A stretch of DNA of 54,388 nt from CAZEPJ01 sp964514105 (GTDB lineage: Bacteria > Desulfobacterota > Desulfocorpusculales > Desulfocorpusculum), in contig CAZEPJ010000023.1 of NCBI GenBank assembly GCA_964514105.1, forward strand, positions 1 to 54,388, in the 5' to 3' direction. Position numbers and translations under genes: made by a program. Shown here piece by piece: positions 1-8,517 of this stretch (its first letter is position 1; each line of letters opens with the position of its first letter). Under the pieces are notes generated by a model that was not told where the DNA came from, made no database searches, and saw nothing but the letters and a program-made list of their open reading frames with translations.

Positions 1-448
1 CCGGGCGGGGGGGCCGGCGTCCGGCGATGGGGGCGGTCGCGCGCTCCCCCACCTCCTTCCGGAGGAACTCCAGGATCTGGAGCTCTGTCAGATGGGTCCC
101 CGGCTGGAGCTGCATGCACACGACGTAAGCTGCCCCCGGTTTCCTCGGACAGGGAAACATGGATGCCCCATGCCGTAACATGCGGTACGTGTTCAAGAAG
201 GGCATTCGTTCTTGGAGAGGAGTCTTCTCGATCTCATCGATGTCCGCCAAAAACCAGAGGGGGTTCGCCCATGCGACGTCCTCCCTTCCGGTTAAAGTCC
301 CTCCAACGGCCTCCAACAGGGGCCCGGGGAAACCCGACCATGGGCCATGGACGCTGAAAAGGATCTCCAACCGTGAGGGAATCGCAGCATACCGTGAGGG
401 ACGCGCCAGGAAGCACGCGCCCCCCCGGGCAGGGGGCGATCCAATGCA
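1..448. other. Left-edge region without a convincing gene
   Basis: No reading frame here can be defended as a complete gene. On the minus strand one frame stays open from about 480 to the window edge. Its last part (positions 1-110) has strongly GC-biased third positions and reads like the tail of an acyl-CoA ligase (LQPGTHLTELQILEFLRK), but the upstream part of the same frame has poor codon bias, matches nothing I recognise, and has no ribosome-binding site before its ATG codons at 114 or 158. It may be the 5' remnant of a decayed gene or a chance open frame. Overlapping plus-strand frames are equally unsupported. Confidence 0.3.
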
Positions 449-477
449 TTTACAGGGCGGAGTCGAGGCCCTACAAT
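449..477 (+). promoter_or_regulatory. Sigma70-type promoter for the crotonase gene at 528
   Basis: TTTACA (449-454) and TACAAT (472-477) are separated by 17 bases, each one mismatch from consensus. The expected start of transcription near 484 leaves a leader of about 45 bases with a strong ribosome-binding site (AGGGGAGGA, 511-519) before the ATG at 528. Confidence 0.7.
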
Positions 478-527
478 AGGGGCCTCGTTCAGGGACGGGC
501 ACTTCTGCGCAGGGGAGGACTCCGGAC

Positions 528-1319
528 ATGGCCTACGAATTCATCCAGGTGGAGAAACAGGGGCACCTCACCATCCTCACCATGAACCGGCCCGACGTAA
601 TGAATGCCCTTCATCCGCCGGCGTGCAAGGAGATGGACGAGGCCTTCGAGGATTTCTCCAACGACCCGGAGAGCTGGGTGGCCATCGTGACCGGCGCCGG
701 GGACAAGGCGTTCTCGGCCGGCAACGACCTCAAGTGGCAGGCCCGGCACGGGGGGCAGGCCCTCCGCCAGGGGCTGGACGCCCTCAAAGGGCGGTTCGGG
801 GGGATCACCCAGCGCTTCGACTGCTTCAAGCCGCTTATCGCGGCGGTCAACGGCCTGGCCCTGGGAGGTGGGTTCGAGATCGCCCTGGCGTGCGACATCA
901 TCGTGGCCTCGGAGGGCGCCAGCTTCGGCCTGCCCGAGCCCCGCGTGGGCATGATCGCCGGGGCGGGCGGGGTCCACAGACTCCCCCGGCAGATCCCGTA
1001 CCACCTGGCCATGGGGCTCATCCTGACGGCCCGACGCATCTCGGCCGCAGAGGCATTCCGGATGGGCCTCGTCAACGAGGTGGTCCCCCAGGATCAGCTC
1101 ATGGTCGCGGCCCGGCGCTGGGCGTCCGACATCCTGGCGTGCGCCCCCCTGGCCATCCGCGCCAGCAAGGAGGCCGCCACCCAGGGGCTGGGCTCCCCCC
1201 TGGAGGCGGTGGTGGGCAGGCAGTTTCCCGGCATCGCGGCCATGGCCGCCTCCGAGGACTTCGTGGAAGGGCCCAAGGCCTTTGCCGAGAAACGCAAGCC
1301 CCAGTGGAAGGGGAGATAG
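528..1319 (+). CDS. Enoyl-CoA hydratase/isomerase (crotonase) family protein
   Basis: A 263-residue cytoplasmic crotonase-fold enzyme, the usual family length. The family adds water to, or isomerises, enoyl-CoA thioesters. The oxyanion-hole segment SAGNDLK is at 63-69 and the second one, ALGGGFE, at 111-117. Both acidic positions of true hydratases are present: E117 (GGGFE) and E137 (LPEPRVG), so hydratase activity is plausible. The ATG at 528 follows AGGGGAGGA and a near-consensus promoter. The next gene is an M20 amidohydrolase 74 bases downstream on the same strand; the pairing does not reveal the substrate. A second crotonase lies at 45818. Family assignment is firm, exact reaction unknown. 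Confidence 0.9.
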   Translation: MAYEFIQVEKQGHLTILTMNRPDVMNALHPPACKEMDEAFEDFSNDPESWVAIVTGAGDKAFSAGNDLKWQARHGGQALRQGLDALKGRFGGITQRFDCFKPLIAAVNGLALGGGFEIALACDIIVASEGASFGLPEPRVGMIAGAGGVHRLPRQIPYHLAMGLILTARRISAAEAFRMGLVNEVVPQDQLMVAARRWASDILACAPLAIRASKEAATQGLGSPLEAVVGRQFPGIAAMAASEDFVEGPKAFAEKRKPQWKGR

Positions 1320-1393
1320 GGGCGCGTGGCGAGTCACGGGTTGGGATGGCCGAGAGTGAAGACCCATATGGCGCGTTGGTGGGAGTGATAAGG

Positions 1394-2563
1394 ATGGTGG
1401 GTGTTCGAAGAGAGATCCGGGAGATGGCGCAGTGGCTCGCGGAGGTGCGGCATGATCTGCATGCCCACCCGGAGCTCAAGTTCCAGGAGCATCGGACGGC
1501 CCAACGGGTGGCCGACGCCCTCGAGGGGTGGGGGCTGGAGACCCGAGCCGGGGTGGGTCGCACCGGCGTCCTGGGCCTCTGGAGGAGCGGCACGGCAGGG
1601 CCGTTCCTGGGGCTCAGGGCGGACATGGATGCCCTGCCCATCCAGGAGGCGGGCGACCGCGCCCATGCGTCCCGGACCCCCGGCATCATGCATGCCTGCG
1701 GGCACGACGCCCACGTGACCATGCTCCTGGGCGCCGCCCGCTATCTGGCTGAGCGGGGAGGGCCCGCCCGGGGAGGGGTCAAGTTCATCTTCCAGCCCGG
1801 GGAGGAGGGCGGTGGCGGGGCGCGCCTCATGGTGGAGGACGGCGCCCTGGCCGATCCCCCCCTGGCGCGCGTCCTGGCCCTCCACGCGTGGCCCAGCCTC
1901 CGGGTCGGGCAGTTCGGGTACACGTGTGGGGCGGCCCTGGCCTCGGTGGACGACTTCGTGATCCGGATCCTGGGCCGGGGGGCCCACGCGGCCCATCCCC
2001 ATCAGGCCCGGGACCCCATCCTGGCGGGCACGGCACTGATCCAGGCCATTCAGGGCATCGTGAGCCGCTCCACCAACCCGCTGGATTCGCTGGTGGTGAG
2101 CGTCACCACGTTTCATGCGGGCACGGCCCACAACATCATCCCCGAAGCGGCGGAGATCACGGGTACCATCCGCAGCCTCCGGGAGGCCGTGCGGGAGGAG
2201 ACCCACGAGGCCGTGCGCCGCGTGGCGCGGGGGGTGGCCGAAGCCCACGGGTTGGAGATCGCCGTCGAGATCCACCGGGGTTACCCGGTCCTTCGAAACG
2301 ACGACGCCGTGGTCTCCTTCGCAGCCGGACTGGCGCGGGATATGGTGGGCCCGGACAATACCGTGGAGCTTCCCGCTTCCATGGGCTCCGAGGACTTCTC
2401 CTACTTCCTGGAGCGCTGCCCCGGGGCTTTTCTGGTCGTCGGCTGCGGCCGGCCCGAAGGAGAATCCCCCATGCTCCACACGCCCCAGTTCGACGTGGAC
2501 GACTCCATGCTCCCCTTCGGGGTGGAGTTCCTGGTCCGATCGGCGGAGGCGTTCCTGGGTTGA
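1394..2563 (+). CDS. M20 family metallopeptidase / amidohydrolase
   Basis: A 389-residue M20D-type enzyme of the IAA-amino-acid hydrolase / N-acyl-amino-acid amidohydrolase group, which hydrolyses N-acylated amino acids or similar amides with two metal ions in the cytoplasm. The N-terminal DLHAHPEL (21-28), RADMDALP (75-82), the metal site HACGHDAH (100-107) and the catalytic EE pair (137-138, in QPGEEGGG) are all intact, and the dimerisation segment with GRGAHAAHPH follows. The frame is open far upstream, but that part is the shadow of the preceding crotonase. ATG 1394 has GGAG nine bases upstream and gives the normal family N-terminus; ATG 1346 is an alternative. Substrate unknown. Confidence 0.9.
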   Translation: MVGVRREIREMAQWLAEVRHDLHAHPELKFQEHRTAQRVADALEGWGLETRAGVGRTGVLGLWRSGTAGPFLGLRADMDALPIQEAGDRAHASRTPGIMHACGHDAHVTMLLGAARYLAERGGPARGGVKFIFQPGEEGGGGARLMVEDGALADPPLARVLALHAWPSLRVGQFGYTCGAALASVDDFVIRILGRGAHAAHPHQARDPILAGTALIQAIQGIVSRSTNPLDSLVVSVTTFHAGTAHNIIPEAAEITGTIRSLREAVREETHEAVRRVARGVAEAHGLEIAVEIHRGYPVLRNDDAVVSFAAGLARDMVGPDNTVELPASMGSEDFSYFLERCPGAFLVVGCGRPEGESPMLHTPQFDVDDSMLPFGVEFLVRSAEAFLG

Positions 2564-2614
2564 TGTGGCCAGGGGAATCGACGGGGCTTGACACGTTCGG
2601 GGAAGGAGGGAGGA

Positions 2615-2719
2615 ATGGCCAGGCACAAGAAGATCGAGCGAAGGCGGGAGCTTGAGAGGCGCTGGAGGCGGAAGAAGAAGCGGGCGAAGCTCAAGGCCAC
2701 GGGGAAATCAAGGGGCTGA
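2615..2719 (+). CDS. 34-residue arginine/lysine-rich small protein
   Basis: A very short gene directly downstream of the amidohydrolase. It has a strong ribosome-binding site (GGAAGGAGGGAGGA) ending just before the ATG and stops at TGA 2717-2719. The product, beginning MARHKKIERRRELERR, is almost entirely basic and predicted helical; roughly half of the residues are K or R. Similar tiny KR-rich proteins are annotated as hypothetical in deltaproteobacteria; the composition would suit binding to RNA or ribosomes, but that is inference. A bidirectional terminator hairpin follows about 100 bases later. Too short for routine gene callers. Confidence 0.65.
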   Translation: MARHKKIERRRELERRWRRKKKRAKLKATGKSRG

Positions 2720-2818
2720 GGGCGGCTCGCGGCAGCGGCCTGGGGGTTTGTGGGCCGAGCTCCGTTGAGGACAGGAGCGTTCCGCGCAGCAACGGGCGAC
2801 TCGCAACGGACCGATGAA

Positions 2819-2850
2819 CCAAAGGCCGACCCTTAGGGGCCGGCCTTTGG
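2819..2850. terminator. Bidirectional terminator hairpin between convergent genes
   Basis: CCAAAGGCC (2819-2827) pairs perfectly with GGCCTTTGG (2842-2850), and further G-C pairs extend the stem inward. The AAA/TTT in the arms gives a short U-run in either direction. It lies between the plus-strand small gene ending at 2719 and the minus-strand hppA ending at 2872. Confidence 0.75.
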
Positions 2851-2871
2851 CGTTTCCGCGACTTGCACCCC

Positions 2872-4902
2872 TCAGCCCCAGACCTTGACCAGCACCGGGG
2901 CCAGGATCAGGGAGATGACCGACATGAGCTTGATGAGGATGTTCATGGTGGGGCCGGATGTGTCCTTGAAGGGATCGCCCACCGTGTCCCCGATCACCGC
3001 GGCCTTGTGACAGTCGGAGCCCTTGCCGCCCATGTTTCCCTGCTCGATGTACTTCTTGGCGTTGTCCCAGGCCCCTCCGGCATTGGCCATGAACAGGGCC
3101 ATGAGCACGCCCACGATGTTGGCCCCCACCAGAAAGCCGCCCAATGACTCCTTGCCGATGATGAACCCGACAGCCACGGGGGAGAGCACGCCGAAAAGCC
3201 CCGGGGCGATCATGTAATGCAAGGCGGCCTTGGTGGCGATGTCCACGCATGTGGCCGGATCCGGGTCGGCCTTTCCCTCCATGAGTCCCTTGATCTCCCG
3301 GAACTGTCTTCGGATCTCCTCCACGATGGCGAAGGCGGCCTTGCCCACCGCGGTCATGGTCATGGAGGCGATGATGAAGGGCACGATCCCGCCCAGGAAT
3401 ACCCCAATGATGACCTTGGCGTCGGTGATGTCGATGGTCGGGGTGTTGGACGCCTGGCCGTAGGCAACGAACAGGGACAGGGCGGTCAGGGCCGCGGAGC
3501 CAATGGCGAACCCCTTGCCGATGGCCGCGGTGGTGTTCCCCAGGGCGTCCAGGGAGTCCGTGATCTTCCGGGTCTCGGGGCCGAGATGGGACATCTCGGC
3601 GATCCCGCCCGCGTTGTCCGCGGTGGGGCCGTACGCATCCACGGTCATGGTCACCCCCACGGTGGCGAGCATGCCCACGGCCGAGATCCCGATCCCGTAC
3701 ATCCCCGCCGACATATACGCGATCCACATGGCCACGCAGATCCCCACGATCGGCAGGGCCGTGCTCACCATGCCCACGGAGAGCCCGGAGATGATGACCG
3801 TGGCCGGCCCGGTCTTGGAGGAGTCCGCGATGTCACGAACCGGCTTGGCCGAGGTGTAGTACTCGGCCAGGAGCCCGATGATCACCCCCACCACGAGCCC
3901 GCTCACCACGGCCCAGAACACCCCCATCGGCAGCCCCAGCCCGTTCTGAATGATCAGGGTCAGGATGATCAGGATGGCGCCGCCGATGAAGGTGGAGTAT
4001 CGAAGCGCGTTCTGCGGGCCCAGGCCCTTGAGGATCTTGATGGAGAAGACGCCCACGACCGATGCGATCAGACCCGCCATCACGACGAGCAGCGGCATGG
4101 CCATGTACAGGTACTTCACTGCCCACTCGCTTTTCCCCGGGAAAAGCTTCAGGAGTTCCGGGCTGATGGCCATGGTGGCACCGATGGCGATGGTGGCGAT
4201 GATGGAGCCCACGTACGACTCGAAGATGTCCGCGCCCATGCCCGCGATGTCGCCCACGTTGTCGCCCACGTTGTCCGCGATCACGCCGGGGTTTCGCGGG
4301 TCATCCTCGGGGATCCCGGCCTCCACCTTGCCCACCAGGTCCGAGCCCACATCCGCGGCCTTGGTGTAGATGCCTCCGCCCATGCGGGCAAAGAGCGCGA
4401 TGGAACTCGCCCCCATGGCATACCCGTTGATGTAATTGGCCGTGTTCGCATCCGCGCCGTAGACCAGAAACCAGATCCCCACGCCCAGGACGCCCAGGGC
4501 CGCCACGGAAAGACCCATGACCGACCCGCTCATGTACGAGACGATGAGGGCCTGATCCATCCCCTGCTGGTTGGCGGCCCAGGCCGTACGGGAGTTCCCC
4601 TTGGTGGAGGCGCGCATTCCGAAGAAGCCGGCGAACATGGAGCACAGCGCCCCGGTCAGGAAGCAGACCGCCGTCTGCCAGTTGATCCCCAGGCTGAGCA
4701 ATATGAACACGATCACCACGAAGACGGCCAGGGTCATGTATTGCCGCTTGAGAAAAGCCATGGCGCCCTGGAAGATGTAGCCTTCGATCCTCTTCATCAG
4801 ATCCGTGCCGTTGGGCTGTTTCGCGAGCCACAGGTAAATGAACACCGCGACCAGCAGCCCCCCGATTCCAAAAAACGGTGCCGCATTGGTGAGACCCAGC
4901 AT
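2872..4902 (-). CDS. hppA: Membrane-bound ion-translocating pyrophosphatase
   Basis: A 676-residue integral membrane pyrophosphatase with about 16 hydrophobic segments. It couples hydrolysis of PPi to outward pumping of H+ or Na+ across the cytoplasmic membrane. The substrate-binding run with KAADVGSDLVGKVE (181-194), EDDPRNP (199-205) and DNVGDNVGDIAGMGAD (210-225) is complete, as is the C-terminal GDTVGDPFKDTSGP. The K+-dependence determinant reads GNTTAAIGKG (455-464): alanine where K+-independent enzymes have lysine (GNTTKA), so it should be a K+-dependent type. H+ versus Na+ specificity cannot be settled by eye. AGGAGG lies before the ATG. It is the last gene of the leftward ispE-spoVG-prs-rplY-pth run. 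Confidence 0.97.
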   Translation of the reverse strand: MLGLTNAAPFFGIGGLLVAVFIYLWLAKQPNGTDLMKRIEGYIFQGAMAFLKRQYMTLAVFVVIVFILLSLGINWQTAVCFLTGALCSMFAGFFGMRASTKGNSRTAWAANQQGMDQALIVSYMSGSVMGLSVAALGVLGVGIWFLVYGADANTANYINGYAMGASSIALFARMGGGIYTKAADVGSDLVGKVEAGIPEDDPRNPGVIADNVGDNVGDIAGMGADIFESYVGSIIATIAIGATMAISPELLKLFPGKSEWAVKYLYMAMPLLVVMAGLIASVVGVFSIKILKGLGPQNALRYSTFIGGAILIILTLIIQNGLGLPMGVFWAVVSGLVVGVIIGLLAEYYTSAKPVRDIADSSKTGPATVIISGLSVGMVSTALPIVGICVAMWIAYMSAGMYGIGISAVGMLATVGVTMTVDAYGPTADNAGGIAEMSHLGPETRKITDSLDALGNTTAAIGKGFAIGSAALTALSLFVAYGQASNTPTIDITDAKVIIGVFLGGIVPFIIASMTMTAVGKAAFAIVEEIRRQFREIKGLMEGKADPDPATCVDIATKAALHYMIAPGLFGVLSPVAVGFIIGKESLGGFLVGANIVGVLMALFMANAGGAWDNAKKYIEQGNMGGKGSDCHKAAVIGDTVGDPFKDTSGPTMNILIKLMSVISLILAPVLVKVWG

Positions 4903-4958
4903 GCTCCCTTTCCCTCCTTAGGTGGATGATATCCCCTTCGCTCGGTCGCTTCCGCCCT

Positions 4959-5537
4959 CTAGGCCTGGCAATGGGAAGGCGTGTGAAAGAGCCGCATGGC
5001 CTCCTGTGCCCCCCTCTGTGTCAGCACCCGCAGGCCCTCCACAGCGCGCTCCAGGGCCCCCTCCATGACGGCCCACTCCTCCTCCCCGAAAGGCTCCAGC
5101 ACGTAGTCCGTGGCCTCCATCCCAGCAGGAGGACGCCCGATGCCGATCCGCATGCGCATGAACCGATCGCTTCCCAGGACCTCCATGATGGAACGGACGC
5201 CTCTGTGCCCCCCATCACCTCCTTTCAGCTTGAACTTGAGCCGCCCCAGTGTCAGGTCCAGGTCATCATGGGCCACCACCAGGCAGGAGGGGTCGCAGCG
5301 CTCCTCACGCATGAGCGCGCGCACCGCCGCCCCGCTGAGATTCATGTACGACCGGGGCTTGGCCAGGACCATGCGTTCGCCGGCCCAAACCCCCCTGGCC
5401 CACGCCACCTGCGCCGTCCGCCGGGCAATGCGCAGCCCGCTGTCCGCGCACAGCCGATCCACCAACAGAAAGCCGACGTTGTGTCGGGTCCGAGCATACC
5501 GGGGTCCGGGGTTTCCCAGGCCCACCACGCACCACAT
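4959..5537 (-). CDS. pth: Peptidyl-tRNA hydrolase
   Basis: A 192-residue enzyme that releases peptides from peptidyl-tRNA that has dropped off the ribosome. The family length and signatures match: GLGNPG at the N-terminus, catalytic base H19 in TRHNVGF, N9 and N66 (YMNLSG), and H90-D91-D92 in the VAHDDLDL segment, followed by the KGGDGGHRG loop. It starts 12 bases after the stop of rplY and so is translated from the same message. The gene order prs-rplY-pth is widespread in bacteria and supports the call. Confidence 0.97.
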   Translation of the reverse strand: MWCVVGLGNPGPRYARTRHNVGFLLVDRLCADSGLRIARRTAQVAWARGVWAGERMVLAKPRSYMNLSGAAVRALMREERCDPSCLVVAHDDLDLTLGRLKFKLKGGDGGHRGVRSIMEVLGSDRFMRMRIGIGRPPAGMEATDYVLEPFGEEEWAVMEGALERAVEGLRVLTQRGAQEAMRLFHTPSHCQA

Positions 5538-5549
5538 GGGAGGTCCTCT

Positions 5550-6185
5550 CTACTCGCCCCCTTCGGCCTCTCCCTCTTGCGCGGGCGCCTCCTCAGGCGT
5601 CTCACCGCCGCGGACGGCCTCCTTGGCCGCCTCCATGACCGTGGCGACGGCCGCCCCGGGCTCCGTGATCACGTGCAGTTCAGACGGCAGGCGCAGGTCC
5701 CGCACGTGCAGGGTGCCGCCGATCTTCAAGCCGGTGCAGTCGGCCTCGATCTGTTGGGGAATCTGCTCGGGGAGGCAGGAGATCTCCAGGGTCCGCATGA
5801 GCTGGCTGAGCATGCCGCCCTGGGTGACCCCCTCCGCCTGACCCGTCAGGACGATGGGCACGTCCACCCGGATGGCCTCCTCCAGGGAGACCTCGTAGAG
5901 GTCCACGTGGCGAAGCCGCCCCGTGGCCGGCTGGTACTCGCAGGTCTTCACCATGACCAGCTTGGTCTGCAGCGCCTCTCCGTCCTTGACCCTGAGGTCC
6001 ACCAGGACGTTATCCCCGGCGGCCAGGACCCGCCTCATGTCCGTGGGCCTCACCGAGATGGGCAGGGATGAAGACATGTGGGGGCCGTACACGATGGCGG
6101 GGACCCATCCTTGGGCCCGTAGGCGCCTGGAGGGGCCTTTCCCGAAGGCCTTGCGGACATCCCCTTCGAGTTGAACGCGTTCCAT
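5550..6185 (-). CDS. rplY: 50S ribosomal protein L25, long (Ctc) form
   Basis: A 211-residue L25/TL5/Ctc protein that binds 5S rRNA in the large subunit. The N-terminal L25 domain (about 1-95, with RKAFGKGPSRRLRAQGWVPA) is followed by the beta-type C-terminal domain (about 100-190) and an acidic tail rich in E and A (last 25 residues). The frame is open much further upstream, but only as the shadow of prs; the ATG at 6185 has GAGGAGTGAGG before it and lies 17 bases after the prs stop. Its place between prs and pth is the classical arrangement. Confidence 0.95.
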   Translation of the reverse strand: MERVQLEGDVRKAFGKGPSRRLRAQGWVPAIVYGPHMSSSLPISVRPTDMRRVLAAGDNVLVDLRVKDGEALQTKLVMVKTCEYQPATGRLRHVDLYEVSLEEAIRVDVPIVLTGQAEGVTQGGMLSQLMRTLEISCLPEQIPQQIEADCTGLKIGGTLHVRDLRLPSELHVITEPGAAVATVMEAAKEAVRGGETPEEAPAQEGEAEGGE

Positions 6186-6202
6186 TGCCTCACTCCTCTC
6201 TT

Positions 6203-7144
6203 TCAGACGAACAGCGAACTGACCGAGCGTTCGTCGTAGATCCTCCGAATGGCCTCCGCCAGCAGCGGGGAGACCGACAGGTACTTGATCTTGGGGCAGG
6301 CCAGGGCCCGCTCGCTCAGGGGGATGGTGTTGGTCACCACCACTTCCTTGAGAGCCGACTGCTCGATACGTTCCATGGCCGGGCCCGAGAGCACGGGATG
6401 GGTGCACGCGGCGTAGACCGCCCGCGCCCCCCTGCGGGTCAGGGCCTCGGCCGCCTGGGTCAAGGTCCCGGCCGTGTCGATCATGTCGTCCAGGATCAGG
6501 GCCCCCTTGCCCTCGACGTCTCCGATGATGTTCATGGCCCGGGCCTCGTTGATCCCCTCTCGCCGCTTGTCGATTATGGCCAGGCTGATCTGAAGCCGCT
6601 TGGCAAACGCCCGGGCGCGTTCCACTCCCCCCGCGTCGGGCGAGACGATCACCAGATCGTTGAGGTAGTGGGTTCGGATGTACTCCAGGAGCACGGGGGC
6701 GGCAAACAGGTGGTCGAAGGGGATGTTGAAGAAGCCCTGGATCTGGCCGGCATGCAGGTCCATGGAGAGGACCCGGTTGGCCCCGGCAGCGGTGATGAGG
6801 TCGGCGACCAGTTTGGCCGAGATGGGCACCCGCGGGGCCACCTTGCGATCCTGCCTCGCGTAGCCGTAATACGGGATGACGGCCGTGATGCGCCGGCTGG
6901 AGGCCCGCTTGAGGGCGTCGATCATGATGAGGAGCTCCATGATGTTGTGGTTCACAGGGGGGCATGCGGACTGCAGGACGAATACGTCCGCCCCCCGCAC
7001 GTTCTCCTCGATCTCCACGAAGACCTCGCCGTCGCTGAAGGTCCTGACCTTGGCCTGCCCCAGGGGGATCTCCAGGTGCTCGCAAATCTCCTTGGCCAAG
7101 GCCGTGTTGGAATTGCCCGCGAAGAGCCTGAGCCGCTCGGACAT
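6203..7144 (-). CDS. prs: Ribose-phosphate pyrophosphokinase (PRPP synthetase)
   Basis: A 313-residue cytoplasmic enzyme making PRPP from ribose 5-phosphate and ATP for nucleotide, His and Trp synthesis. It is full length, with the N-terminal FSDGE motif, the ATP/flexible-loop region YYGYARQDRK, the metal-binding SMDLHAGQIQGFF segment, and the PRPP loop ILDDMIDTAGT near 217-227. GGGAGGG precedes the ATG. It lies between spoVG and rplY in one leftward operon. Class I type by sequence. Confidence 0.97.
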   Translation of the reverse strand: MSERLRLFAGNSNTALAKEICEHLEIPLGQAKVRTFSDGEVFVEIEENVRGADVFVLQSACPPVNHNIMELLIMIDALKRASSRRITAVIPYYGYARQDRKVAPRVPISAKLVADLITAAGANRVLSMDLHAGQIQGFFNIPFDHLFAAPVLLEYIRTHYLNDLVIVSPDAGGVERARAFAKRLQISLAIIDKRREGINEARAMNIIGDVEGKGALILDDMIDTAGTLTQAAEALTRRGARAVYAACTHPVLSGPAMERIEQSALKEVVVTNTIPLSERALACPKIKYLSVSPLLAEAIRRIYDERSVSSLFV

Positions 7145-7193
7145 GCCGGAGTCCCTCCCTCGGAAAATGACTTGTCACAACCCCGGGCCGGCA

Positions 7194-7490
7194 TCAAGAA
7201 GCCGGCGCGCGGGCCCCCGACTGCACTGCCAAGCCGATCTTCTCAGCGTCCCCGTAAGCGGTGAGAACGGCCCGCTCGATTCGCTCGCGCAGGCCGCCGT
7301 CGACGGGAAAGACGACGTCCCTGTGACCCCCGCCCCTGGTGCGGCGGCTGGGCATGGCCACGAAGAGCCGCTCCTTGCCTCGAATGACCCGCAGGTTCGT
7401 GACCACCAGGCAGCCGTCCAGCTCGATGGCGGCGTACGCCTTGAGTCGATCCTCCCCGACGGGAAAGACCCGCACACGGGTGACATCCAT
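7194..7490 (-). CDS. spoVG: SpoVG family RNA/DNA-binding regulatory protein
   Basis: A 98-residue SpoVG homologue beginning MDVTRVRVFP, with the family's KAYAAIELDG, TNLRVIRGKERLFVAMPSRR and HRDVVFPV signatures. SpoVG proteins bind nucleic acid and act as small global regulators; outside sporulating Firmicutes their role is little known. I chose ATG 7490 because it gives the standard family N-terminus. An alternative ATG at 7520 overlaps the ispE stop as ATGA and would add ten residues (beginning MRSVGSGMRG), so coupling to ispE is possible. The ispE-spoVG-prs order is common in deltaproteobacteria and clostridia. Confidence 0.92.
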   Translation of the reverse strand: MDVTRVRVFPVGEDRLKAYAAIELDGCLVVTNLRVIRGKERLFVAMPSRRTRGGGHRDVVFPVDGGLRERIERAVLTAYGDAEKIGLAVQSGARAPAS

Positions 7491-7516
7491 CCCGCGCATC
7501 CCCGAGCCGACGCTCC

Positions 7517-8368
7517 TCATCCCTTTCCCGGACTGCACCAGACCCGCTCCCCACCCTCCCGTGGGAGCGAAGCGGCGGCCCTTCGGGCGCTTTGCTCGTC
7601 CGCGAAGATGCCGAAGACCGTCGGTCCGCTCCCCGACATGAGGACACCCGAGGCTCCCACTTCCTGAAGACGCCTCTTGGCGCGGGAGACCCACGGGTGG
7701 GCGCAGGCCGTCACGGATTCCAGGTCATTGTGCAGGAGCTCGACGACGTCCTGCAGTCCATCGAGAAACCGCGGAATCTTAATGTTTTTTGGAGGCCTTG
7801 TCAATCCCAAATCCAGGCGCTGGTAAGCCCAGCGGGTGGACACGGACCAGCCCGGGAAGATCAGGACATACCAGATGGGCGGGAGGGCCGGTGCGGCCTC
7901 GAGCCGCTCGCCGATCCCCCGGGCCACGGCCGGCCGGCCCCCCAAGAAGAAGGGGACGTCGGCGCCCAGCCGCAGGGCCCAGCGTGTCAGGTCTTCCAGG
8001 GGCACCTTGCCTCCCTGCATCTCGTTGAGCCCCAGGAGGACCCCGGCGGCATCGCTGCTGCCGCCTCCGAGCCCCGCCCCAACGGGGATCCGTTTGGTCA
8101 GATGCATCTCCAGGCCAAAACGATTGCCCGTCTGCTCCTGGAACAGCCGGGCCGCCCGCCAAACCAGGTTCGTCTCGTCCACGGGGAGCCGGGGATCGTC
8201 GCAACGAAGATGCAGTCCGCTGCCGGCCGTCCGGTGCAGGACGAGTTCGTCCTCCAACCCCAGGGGCTGCATGAGCGTCACCAGTTCGTGGTAGCCGTCG
8301 GGACGTTTGCCCAGCACCCGCAGGTAGAGATTGACCTTGGCCGGGCAGGCCGTGCGAAAGCTGTCCAT
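7517..8368 (-). CDS. ispE: 4-diphosphocytidyl-2-C-methyl-D-erythritol kinase
   Basis: A 283-residue GHMP kinase of the non-mevalonate (MEP) isoprenoid pathway. It phosphorylates the 2-hydroxyl of CDP-methylerythritol. Seen: the N-terminal PAKVNLYLRVLGKRPDGYHE segment, the ATP-binding glycine loop PVGAGLGGGSSDAA, RLGADVPFFL, and the C-terminal MSGSGPTVFG. The frame continues upstream only as a shadow of the HtrA gene; ATG 8368 has GGGAG seven bases upstream. It presumably heads the ispE-spoVG-prs-rplY-pth-hppA run, because a long hairpin separates it from the HtrA gene upstream. Confidence 0.96.
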   Translation of the reverse strand: MDSFRTACPAKVNLYLRVLGKRPDGYHELVTLMQPLGLEDELVLHRTAGSGLHLRCDDPRLPVDETNLVWRAARLFQEQTGNRFGLEMHLTKRIPVGAGLGGGSSDAAGVLLGLNEMQGGKVPLEDLTRWALRLGADVPFFLGGRPAVARGIGERLEAAPALPPIWYVLIFPGWSVSTRWAYQRLDLGLTRPPKNIKIPRFLDGLQDVVELLHNDLESVTACAHPWVSRAKRRLQEVGASGVLMSGSGPTVFGIFADEQSARRAAASLPREGGERVWCSPGKG

Positions 8369-8465
8369 CCAGACTCCCGCCAAAAAACAAACCAGGGGCG
8401 GGGGCCGACCCGATCCCCGGGCCGACCCCATCCCCTGCCGCAGCTTCCGTTCGATTCCCGACCTC

Positions 8466-8500
8466 GGGCTCCCGTGCCGCCGCTGGCGGCACGGGAGCCC
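8466..8500 (-). terminator. Strong hairpin after the first HtrA gene
   Basis: A perfect 16-bp inverted repeat, GGGCTCCCGTGCCGCC (8466-8481) with its complement at 8485-8500 and a three-base loop, lies 17 bases beyond the HtrA stop on the minus strand. No T-run follows, so it may act as a rho-assisted terminator, an mRNA-stabilising or processing hairpin rather than a textbook intrinsic terminator. Confidence 0.6.
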
Positions 8501-8517
8501 AGAGGTCTTGCTTGCGC

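Noticed and set aside
1..158. Left-edge minus-strand fragment as the C-terminus of an acyl-CoA ligase
   Set aside because: One stretch resembles the family, but the catalytic-lysine region would lie beyond the edge and the upstream sequence does not match, so it is not listed as a gene.
3217..4929. A 570-residue plus-strand open frame opposite hppA, rich in H, G and D
   Set aside because: Composition is the mirror of a membrane protein read in antisense; hppA is unambiguous on the other strand.
5550..7178. A 542-residue minus-strand open frame spanning rplY and prs
   Set aside because: Only its last 211 codons (rplY) are coding; the rest overlaps prs out of frame.
7145..7193. Possible tRNA between spoVG and prs, as found in some relatives near ispE
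   Set aside because: Only 49 bases are available and no cloverleaf can be formed.
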